A stretch of DNA of 45,389 bases from positions 1 through 45,389 of the forward strand of contig CALBVY010000060.1 of assembly GCA_937969495.1 (NCBI GenBank), given 5' to 3'. This DNA is from an uncultured Verrucomicrobiales bacterium. Its GTDB lineage: Bacteria; Verrucomicrobiota; Verrucomicrobiia; Verrucomicrobiales; Akkermansiaceae. Positions 35,747-42,935 of the stretch are shown here, one piece after another (position 1 is the first letter of the stretch; every line of letters begins with the position of its first letter). The translations under genes and the position numbers were made by a program. The notes under the pieces were generated by a model. That model had not been told where the DNA came from and searched no databases. It saw nothing but the letters and a program-made list of their open reading frames with translations.

Positions 35747-36706
35747 ATGAAATCCCTTCTCAAATATACCCTCGTGCTACTGGGGCTCAGCCTCGCAGTC
35801 ATCGCTCTGCGAAGCCACTTGGAAAAAGTGCCCAGCCTTTTAGGCACGGTGGACTTGAGGTTTCTCATAGGAGCAATGATCGGGCTACTCCTCTACCAGC
35901 TATGGAATGCTAGCGTTTGGTCAGAGGTTCTTCATGCGATGGGCACTCAGTGTAAGCGTATCGACTGCACACGTATTTGGTTAGAATCAGAATCTCTGAA
36001 GTGGCTACCTGGAACAGTCTGGAGCTACGGCTCACGGATTGTTTCAGCTCAGAAGATAGGCGTCAGCAAGAAACTCGCCTCTGCTAGCATCATCCTCGAA
36101 CTCATACTCACCAATATCGCATGGGCAACACTAGCAACTACTATCGTATTCGCTAAGCCAGTGATGGCGATGGCAGCTCCTTATATTCAGCAAGGCTTTG
36201 ACTTTGTCTCGAACCAAGGCTGGCTAACGAGTGTCGCCGTTATCCTGTGCATTCCTCTGCTTATCTTTCTCGGGAATTTTATTTACCGTAAACTTAAAAC
36301 TAGTCCACGCTTCTCACAAGTCTTCCAGCTAGGGAAGCTTGATTACCCGAAATGCCTAGTCACGATCACCCACTACATCATCCTTTGCCTCTGGAATGCT
36401 ACGATGATGTGGCTCGTCTTCCAGTCCATCCCATCATTAGAGATTCCTTACCTCACCATCTTCGGAGTCGCAGGAGTGGCTTGGATGATCGGATTCTGGT
36501 CAATCGGTATCCCTGGAGGCATCGGAGTTCGGGAAGCTGTCATCGTAGTCATTCTGTCCCAATACGGAAATATCGAGTCAGGCGTGCTGGCTGCAATCGT
36601 ATGGCGCGGCGCACAAATGTTTGCCGAGATTTCAGCACTGCTCATTTCTCTCGCCTATGGCGCTAAACATCACTTTACAGCTCAACATGAAATCACTCAT
36701 CACTGA
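35747..36706 (+). CDS. Multispan inner-membrane protein, UPF0104/LPG-synthase-TM-like
   Basis: 319 residues from ATG 35747; earlier in-frame starts (35708, or TTG 35699) would put a hydrophilic tail before the first helix. About eight hydrophobic segments are present, among them LLKYTLVLLGLSLAVIALRS, FLIGAMIGLLLYQLWNASVW, ILELILTNIAWATLATTIVF and GVAWMIGFWSIGIPGGIGVR. The IPGGIGVREAVIVVI segment is the signature of UPF0104/YbhN-type proteins, which are proposed to move or build lipid-linked glycans or glycolipids. It is the first gene of a four-gene operon; its stop overlaps the adaptor start by 20 bp. Confidence 0.75.
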   Translation: MKSLLKYTLVLLGLSLAVIALRSHLEKVPSLLGTVDLRFLIGAMIGLLLYQLWNASVWSEVLHAMGTQCKRIDCTRIWLESESLKWLPGTVWSYGSRIVSAQKIGVSKKLASASIILELILTNIAWATLATTIVFAKPVMAMAAPYIQQGFDFVSNQGWLTSVAVILCIPLLIFLGNFIYRKLKTSPRFSQVFQLGKLDYPKCLVTITHYIILCLWNATMMWLVFQSIPSLEIPYLTIFGVAGVAWMIGFWSIGIPGGIGVREAVIVVILSQYGNIESGVLAAIVWRGAQMFAEISALLISLAYGAKHHFTAQHEITHH

Positions 36707-38066
36707 TAACAAAGGGGTTCTACTTCTCATTGGTATCGCCCTCATTGCTTTTGCCATTCTCACCTACTTCGTCATTCACCCCGCGTATTTAGACAAGAAT
36801 AATGGGATGTATGGCTCTAAGCTAGGCTACCCATCTCTCGTTCGCGCTACTGGCGGAAAAATAGAAGTTTCCACCACCACACCTAAAAGTCGCGAAATCA
36901 CGCATTATCTGATGGGTGAAGGTGTCTGCTCTAGCAAACCTATCTTAGTCCCCGTGATCCCAATGGCGATGGTGCAGGAGGTCCTCGTCGAAGAAGGTCA
37001 ACAGATAGAAAAGGGACAGCTCTTAGCTAAGCTAGAAAACGCCAAGGCTCTCATCAAATATGAATCTGCCAAGCTCGCCGTTTCCACTGCAGGCGCCGAG
37101 CTGGAGCGCGTGAAGCTAGGCTCAGCCTACGTGCTCGCACAAGAACGCCCTGAAGTAGAAAAAATCAATCTAGCATCCATTCTCGAACAACAAACCTTCG
37201 CTAAGCAACGGTTAGAAAGGTATGAAAAAGCTCATGCAAAAGGAGTTATCTCCAAGGTCGCCCTTCTGGAAGCAAAAGAAGCAGCCACCAAGATGGAGGA
37301 GCAAGTATCACGTGCTCAACTCTCAATGAAAATGGCTGAAAGCGGAGTTCAGCAAAGTATCCTCATTGCTGAGAACTCATATAACGACGCAAAGCAAGCC
37401 CTGGCTCACCGAGAGCAGGAACTCAAAGCTTACAACATTTACTCCCCCGTCCAAGGCATCGTAGACCGTGTTCTCATCAATACTGGCGAGTATAATCAAG
37501 ACAGTGGTAAACCAGGGTTTCTGATCTCTAGCAGCCTATGGTTTGATGCTTACTTTGATCAAGCAGACTTCCAACATATCACCACAGGTCTTGAAGCCAC
37601 CGTATCACTCGAGTCCTACCCTGGTAGTGAGTTTCCTGTAAAAACATCCATCATCAAACCTGTCATCAGCTTCAACAGTGGAGGCCCTGAAATATCGCGC
37701 CCGCTCCGCCCTCGTGGATCAGGTTCCCCAGAATGGGCAGCCACTTTCAAAGTAAAGTTAGATTTTGAAAAACTCGAAAATAACCAGCAGTCCATCGTCA
37801 CAGGGATGACAGGCTTCGCCCGACTAAAGATCACGAAACAAGCCACCACCGTCCCACGTAGTGCAGTCCTATCCATATCTGCCGGCTCGGGACTCCTCTA
37901 CATCGCAGAAGATGATGACTCATGGAGCTTACTGGAGGTTCGGATAGGACACGTCGATGAGCACTACGTGGAAATATTGACAACTCTAGATCCTGAAGCG
38001 CAGGTGATCACAGAAGGGCATAGGAGTTTGAAACCTGATGATAAGATTAAAGTCCATCGTTCTTGA
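36687..38066 (+). CDS. HlyD/AcrA-type periplasmic adaptor
   Basis: 459 residues from ATG 36687, which lies inside the end of the preceding gene (20-bp overlap, translational coupling likely). One N-terminal membrane helix (GVLLLIGIALIAFAILTYFV) is followed by a biotinyl-lipoyl-like half-motif (VQEVLVEEGQQIEKGQLLAK), a long coiled-coil hairpin (about 120-255), the second lipoyl half (AYNIYSPVQGIVDRVLINTG) and a beta-barrel/C-terminal domain. It would bridge the inner membrane and the NodT-type channel encoded just upstream on the other strand. The usual pump partner is absent. The C-terminal part is longer than in minimal HlyD proteins. Confidence 0.88.
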   Translation: MKSLITDNKGVLLLIGIALIAFAILTYFVIHPAYLDKNNGMYGSKLGYPSLVRATGGKIEVSTTTPKSREITHYLMGEGVCSSKPILVPVIPMAMVQEVLVEEGQQIEKGQLLAKLENAKALIKYESAKLAVSTAGAELERVKLGSAYVLAQERPEVEKINLASILEQQTFAKQRLERYEKAHAKGVISKVALLEAKEAATKMEEQVSRAQLSMKMAESGVQQSILIAENSYNDAKQALAHREQELKAYNIYSPVQGIVDRVLINTGEYNQDSGKPGFLISSSLWFDAYFDQADFQHITTGLEATVSLESYPGSEFPVKTSIIKPVISFNSGGPEISRPLRPRGSGSPEWAATFKVKLDFEKLENNQQSIVTGMTGFARLKITKQATTVPRSAVLSISAGSGLLYIAEDDDSWSLLEVRIGHVDEHYVEILTTLDPEAQVITEGHRSLKPDDKIKVHRS

Positions 38067-39417
38067 TCCTGACTGGCTGCCGAAGATGGTGAATTTCATC
38101 TTCGCCGGCATCGCGCTATTACTCGTGGGAGTATCATTGATACGTCCGTGGTATGCCATCCCCGGACTTTCATTTCTTCAGAATGGTGAGGTGGATTTTA
38201 TCACCACGGATTCAAGCTATACGCTGTTTTTTAAAGTAGCGCTCATTATTGTTACTTTATGCTTCCTGCTAGGTGTCTTCATTTTTAGAAAACACGTCAA
38301 TAGCTACGGCGGATTACTCATCCGCTACACGATCACTTGTTTCATCATCACGCTATGGTTTCCTACATGGCTGGCTTTGAGAGACGCGGATACGATAGGT
38401 GATGGAGCATGGCTTCAGCAGCAGCATGATACCATGACATGGTTAGGTGGCGATACTTATCGGGCACACGCTGAGCGCAGTATCGATCTCGGCACTGGTG
38501 TGAATGCACAAGATCCACCTGAGCGACTCGCAGTCTACCGGCCACCCACTGGCTCGCTCGGCATATCAAGACTCAATGACTGGATATGGTGGCTAGGCTA
38601 CGGCCCGGCCTTTACTCAGTTTGTCGGAAAAGGATGGTTCTACGCTATCTGTGGATATGGATTAGGCACGGTCTGCCTCTTCGGCTTCTACTGGCGTCGC
38701 CACATTCCCCGTGCGCGTAAACTCCTGAAGAAGCTCATCATCTTTCTATCTATCACCTTATCAATCACCGTAGGCATTTCAGTCAGCCTAGTCGTCATTT
38801 GTAAATATCAGCTCTCTAAAGCAGAGAAAGCCACAGCTCATGGCAACTACTCACAAGCTCGCCAGAGCCTAACAAACGCAATCAGAATCATGCCAAGCTT
38901 AATCAATGATAGCGGCATCATCAGGCAGCTAGGTTACTACGATGCTCAGCTAGGTAATGACGAATCTGACTTCGCACAGCTCTATCAAATCTCTTGGCTG
39001 GAAGATGAGGGTTACTACGGACGCGCTCGAAAAATTGTGAATAATCTATCCATCAAACAAAACGACATGAACCGAGCAGCCGCCCGAGAACTCTCACGTC
39101 ACCACCTCAGGATCGCTATTAACTTTATTAACTCTGGTAGATACCTCGTCGCTAGAGAACATCTCGACCACCTTCTGGAACAAGAACCCAATAGTCCACA
39201 AGCCTACTTCCACAGACAGCTCATCGCTACACAGACAGGCGAGCTAGAAACTAACAGGAGAATACACGAACTACTCCAAGAAGTCTACAAAGGCTATAAA
39301 AGTAAAAACAAACGCAGCGTCATCTCCGCCTCATGGTGGATGCTTTCTCAAGGCGAGCTAAATGCAGGAAATCTACACAAAGCGCGTGAGGCACGCATGA
39401 AGTCACAAGGACAATGA
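38038..39417 (+). CDS. Membrane protein with C-terminal TPR-like repeats
   Basis: 459 residues from ATG 38038, overlapping the adaptor gene by 29 bp; ATG 38086 (after a GAAG) is an alternative that removes the overlap. Five hydrophobic segments lie at about 17-36, 63-84, 92-113, 197-222 and 235-262. Residues ~265-459 are helical repeats of TPR type (AHGNYSQARQSLTNAIRIMP, SGRYLVAREHLDHLLEQEPN, LNAGNLHKAREARM). No family name is recognised. A TPR platform on a membrane anchor suggests assembly of the glycan machinery encoded around it. The last codon overlaps the next start as ATGA. Confidence 0.7.
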   Translation: MIRLKSIVLDPDWLPKMVNFIFAGIALLLVGVSLIRPWYAIPGLSFLQNGEVDFITTDSSYTLFFKVALIIVTLCFLLGVFIFRKHVNSYGGLLIRYTITCFIITLWFPTWLALRDADTIGDGAWLQQQHDTMTWLGGDTYRAHAERSIDLGTGVNAQDPPERLAVYRPPTGSLGISRLNDWIWWLGYGPAFTQFVGKGWFYAICGYGLGTVCLFGFYWRRHIPRARKLLKKLIIFLSITLSITVGISVSLVVICKYQLSKAEKATAHGNYSQARQSLTNAIRIMPSLINDSGIIRQLGYYDAQLGNDESDFAQLYQISWLEDEGYYGRARKIVNNLSIKQNDMNRAAARELSRHHLRIAINFINSGRYLVAREHLDHLLEQEPNSPQAYFHRQLIATQTGELETNRRIHELLQEVYKGYKSKNKRSVISASWWMLSQGELNAGNLHKAREARMKSQGQ

Positions 39418-42400
39418 GCCGTAAACCCAGCATCAATAGACGATCAAAGTGCACAGCCGCATTCTGGGTGACTGCGTCCCTATTTATGCTCTGGTGGTTT
39501 CTTAGTCATCAGAACTCTAACGACATCACCCGCTACCAACATAGCATCCCAGACGATGCAGACTGGATCACCACCCATAATGATACTCAGTATACGGGGA
39601 ATTTCAGAAAGGAAATACTCCTCAATGCCGATGTCAAATCCGCCTACATCAAAGTCATGTGCGATGGTGGCTACGAACTCCTCTGCAATGGTAATCCCGT
39701 AGGCGCACAAACTTACTGGCGACCTACCCGTGCCTATCAGAACGGACTCAGCGAATCAGGACAGCGAATCTCTGGCTTAGACCCTATAGTAAACTACAAC
39801 TTCCCCCGTGAGTATCAGTGGAGTGGTCACCGATACGATCAAACACTCACCGTCTTCGATCTCAGACCATTTCTCAAAAAAGGGAACAACGTCATCGCGC
39901 TATCCGCAGAAGGAAGAAAGGTGCAACCCACGATCCGCGCCTTCGGCGAAATCAAAACACGTGATAACAAAACCATCCAAATCCGCACTAATTCATCATG
40001 GAAAGCTGAGCCTATTCCTAAAGACGTGCGACAAAACAACTGGACGATCCCCACAATCAATACCAAGAGCTGGGATAATGCCATTCTCAAAGATCACTCA
40101 GCGACACCCCCTATCTCCACCGTGCCACCATCACTCTACGAGGTGCCATTCGCTGCCAAGTGGGTCATCGGAAAAAACACCAGCAGTGAAGATCAACATG
40201 CTTATGAATTCTCCGCAGACTTCGATGTAAAATCACACAAAAGCTCGTGGCTAAAAATACTCTCCCACGGGGACTTCTGGATCTGGATCAATGGTGAACG
40301 ACTTAACGTGAACCGATCTAAAAGAAAGGGCTACCACGGCGGAGAATGGCTCGTCTCATGGGAAGGCCGTCGCCCCCTCGCCACTCCACCTGTGTTACTT
40401 GACCCCGATGAAGCCTCAGACTTCTTCGGGGGTGATCGATTTAAAAACCCACGTCATGGAGACCCCACTGACAATGACTTCAAGGTATACGAAAACACGG
40501 CTAACCGTACACGAGAAAGACCTAACCAAACCAATGATCTCACCGTAGTCGATGAAGATGAAGAAAAAGGCAGACTCCAAGACCCCTATGGATTTCTCGA
40601 AGAGGCAGACCCCGCCGTCCCTCACTCCATTATCAGGAAACGCGCTAAGTCTACTCTCCAAGCCTACGACATCAGCCCTCTCATCCGCAGTGGTAAAAAT
40701 CATATCAAAATACGCCTCATCAACGGTTCTGAATATGGCTACCAAGGGAGCCAGCCAGTCAAGTTCGCACTCGATGGATGCATCACCGACTCTGCTGGAG
40801 AACAACAAAAACTCTCCAATCTATCATGGCAGATCAAACAGGGAGAAAGCGACCAGAAAGCAGTTATAGGAAACATAGTATCACCCACTGATCTACCACC
40901 AATGAAGTTCATGGGCGGCACCCACCAGCCTACCAAACCATGGATCATCGTCGCCTCTCTCATCGTCATCTTTTCACTAGCCTGCATTCTCAGTAGTCCA
41001 TCTATCAGGTTTCGTAAAACCTGCACCATCGTCACCATCACGCTAGTTATCGCCTACATCCTGCAGACCTGCTTTATGGAGCGTAGCGAATTAATATTTT
41101 TCACATCGACGAGCTGGGCATACACCGCCGTCTTTCTCTCCATCTCAGTAGCGATCATCATTTACTTACTTGGGAAAAAGCACCTTCATCCTTATCAGAA
41201 AAAAAGTAGATTTTCGAAAAGCCCCTACCTTTGTCTCGGCCTTCTCATTATCGTCTTTCTATCACGCGCATGGATGCTGCATGAGCAGCCTATCGATGAT
41301 GATGAATATGCCTCTATCCAGGCCGTCCTCGCTATCGCAGAAACAGGTAAGCCCTCTATAGCAGGTGATATCTGGTATAGCAGAAGCCCCCTCTACCACT
41401 ACTCTGCCGCACTCTTCGTAAAGGTATTTGGACCGAATATCTGGTCACTCCGTCTCTACTCCATCGTGCTCAGTGTTCTCACAGGCTGGCTCGTCTGGCT
41501 ACTCGCGCAGCGGTATTTCAAAGACCATTGGATAGCACCTATCGCGCTCATTATCTTTGCCCTCCACCCATTCCTGATCTTCAGCGGTCATATCGCACGT
41601 TTCTATCAGCAGCAGCAGCTCATGGTCGTCCTAATGATTCACCTATTTATTCAGGGCTTCATTTTCAAGAAATCTATCTGGCACCGCGCTGGCGCGATTC
41701 TCGCCTTCGCCTTCGCGGTATTAAGTCAGGAGATCAGCATCGGATTCGTCCCCGTATTTCTAATCACCTACTTACTCTTCGGTAGAGGTGTACCATTTAA
41801 GTGGGAGCTAAAGGCGGTGCTCTATCTCATCTTCGCAGGCGTTCTCATCGCAGCAGACATCTTACTTTTTAAAACCAAGTGTCTCACGCACAGCGTCGGA
41901 GTTTCACCCAATGTGGAAGCCACCCTTGCACCTACTTTCTGGGAGCTCGGGAATCTATTCTCCATGTTTATCGGTTACTCCCGCCTCCACCTTTTCCTGA
42001 GTTTCTTCTACATTTTTAGCCTCATTTACTCAGTTAGGAACGGATCTAGCAGGCTCATCACCCTGCACGCGTTTCTTCTCTTATCGATTATTATTTTTAA
42101 CTTCACAATCACCTCTGTCAGCTTCCGCTACATGTATTCTATCATCCCGTTATGGATTATTTTGGGAGCTCACGGTATTAGCATCTTTGCGAAATGGACT
42201 GCTAGTATCACAGACAAACACGTCTACCCCGTCATCATGGTAATAGGTGTATGCAGCGTTATCACCTCATTCTCTCCATGGCGTATTTTAGATTCCTATG
42301 ACGAAAAGATCCTAGGCGATCCAGTCTCCACTCTCGCCTATGTAAGATCAGAGATGAGACCTGATGACCGCATCATGATTACCGAGCCTCACCCTCATGC

Positions 42401-42764
42401 GGCGAAGATCGAGCTAGGCAGAGTAGACTATGATCTCGTCGTTCCCGTCCTCTATGATTTCACTTACAATAAAAATGGAGTCCTTCACGATAGAAATGGA
42501 GATGCCGTTGTCGTCAATCGTCTAGCCGATCTTCAGAAAATCTTCATCGAGCAAAAACGCGTCTGGATTATTCTGAATCGAGAAAAGTTCCGCTCACGAA
42601 AAAAAAATATCCGCTGGGAATACCCCGGTGCACGTGAAGAACTCTTCATCCGTCAGAACTGCGAGCTCAAATACAGCTCTTACCTCTGGTCAGCTTACCT
42701 CTGGGATCAATCTACCGGCGATATGAATACCTTCAGAAAAGAACCTGCCCAGTGGATAGAATGA
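39414..42764 (+). CDS. Exported beta-sandwich domain fused to a GT39/PMT-like membrane glycosyltransferase
   Basis: 1116 residues; the start is coupled to the previous gene (ATGA, 39414-39417). After a first membrane helix (~15-30) residues ~40-500 are an exported region with jelly-roll-like sugar-binding segments (YIKVMCDGGYELLCNGNPVG, HGDFWIWINGERLNVNRSKR) similar to the N-terminal domain of bacterial alpha-L-rhamnosidases. Residues ~509-1000 carry many membrane helices; the first loop holds D628-D629-D630-E631 (HEQPIDDDEYAS), matching the catalytic acidic motif of polyprenol-phosphate-sugar-dependent GT39/GT83 enzymes. The fused layout is unusual. It would use a lipid-P-sugar such as that made by the GT2-REC enzyme and act on the outer face of the inner membrane. 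Confidence 0.8.
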   Translation: MSRKPSINRRSKCTAAFWVTASLFMLWWFLSHQNSNDITRYQHSIPDDADWITTHNDTQYTGNFRKEILLNADVKSAYIKVMCDGGYELLCNGNPVGAQTYWRPTRAYQNGLSESGQRISGLDPIVNYNFPREYQWSGHRYDQTLTVFDLRPFLKKGNNVIALSAEGRKVQPTIRAFGEIKTRDNKTIQIRTNSSWKAEPIPKDVRQNNWTIPTINTKSWDNAILKDHSATPPISTVPPSLYEVPFAAKWVIGKNTSSEDQHAYEFSADFDVKSHKSSWLKILSHGDFWIWINGERLNVNRSKRKGYHGGEWLVSWEGRRPLATPPVLLDPDEASDFFGGDRFKNPRHGDPTDNDFKVYENTANRTRERPNQTNDLTVVDEDEEKGRLQDPYGFLEEADPAVPHSIIRKRAKSTLQAYDISPLIRSGKNHIKIRLINGSEYGYQGSQPVKFALDGCITDSAGEQQKLSNLSWQIKQGESDQKAVIGNIVSPTDLPPMKFMGGTHQPTKPWIIVASLIVIFSLACILSSPSIRFRKTCTIVTITLVIAYILQTCFMERSELIFFTSTSWAYTAVFLSISVAIIIYLLGKKHLHPYQKKSRFSKSPYLCLGLLIIVFLSRAWMLHEQPIDDDEYASIQAVLAIAETGKPSIAGDIWYSRSPLYHYSAALFVKVFGPNIWSLRLYSIVLSVLTGWLVWLLAQRYFKDHWIAPIALIIFALHPFLIFSGHIARFYQQQQLMVVLMIHLFIQGFIFKKSIWHRAGAILAFAFAVLSQEISIGFVPVFLITYLLFGRGVPFKWELKAVLYLIFAGVLIAADILLFKTKCLTHSVGVSPNVEATLAPTFWELGNLFSMFIGYSRLHLFLSFFYIFSLIYSVRNGSSRLITLHAFLLLSIIIFNFTITSVSFRYMYSIIPLWIILGAHGISIFAKWTASITDKHVYPVIMVIGVCSVITSFSPWRILDSYDEKILGDPVSTLAYVRSEMRPDDRIMITEPHPHAAKIELGRVDYDLVVPVLYDFTYNKNGVLHDRNGDAVVVNRLADLQKIFIEQKRVWIILNREKFRSRKKNIRWEYPGAREELFIRQNCELKYSSYLWSAYLWDQSTGDMNTFRKEPAQWIE

Positions 42765-42776
42765 TCCTTATTTAAT

Positions 42777-42795
42777 GGCTGTATTTTTTACAGCC
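42777..42795. repeat. Inverted repeat GGCTGTA-TTTTT-TACAGCC
   Basis: Perfect 7-bp arms with a 5-T loop, 12 bp after the stop of the 1116-residue gene. It may be a hairpin 3' end or an operator; there is no downstream T tract. The half-site is shared with the repeat at 35274-35308. Confidence 0.6.
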
Positions 42796-42812
42796 CGCCA
42801 CATCACCATCAC

Positions 42813-42885
42813 TGTAATGTTTACATGAATGGCATGAACTGTGTTTAAACACAAAAACCTAAAAACCCTTGTAAACAAAGGGTTT
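42813..42885. repeat. Cluster of three palindromes upstream of the DUF4114-like gene
   Basis: TGTAA-TGT-TTACA (42813-42825), TGTGTTTAAACACA (42840-42853, perfect 14 bp) and AAACCCTT-GTAAACA-AAGGGTTT (42863-42885). All carry GTTTA/TAAAC cores 20-95 bp upstream of the candidate -24/-12 element, the usual place for enhancer sites of a sigma-54 activator. Confidence 0.6.
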
Positions 42886-42905
42886 CAGAGCCGCTCAAAA
42901 CAATC

Positions 42906-42921
42906 TGGCACAGCCTCTGCA
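42906..42921 (+). promoter_or_regulatory. Candidate sigma-54 promoter of the DUF4114-like gene
   Basis: TGGCAC (42906-42911), 5 nt, CTGCA (42917-42921): GG and GC are exactly 12 bp apart, with one mismatch to the TTGCA core. The predicted transcript start, near 42932, leaves only ~4 nt before the ATG at 42936, which is unusually short and lowers confidence. Confidence 0.4.
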
Positions 42922-42935
42922 TAATAGGTATCACC

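Noticed and set aside
42779-42793. LexA-like SOS box CTGT-N7-ACAG
   Set aside because: One base shorter than the CTGT-N8-ACAG of the known E. coli type, and it lies behind the envelope operon, not before a repair gene.
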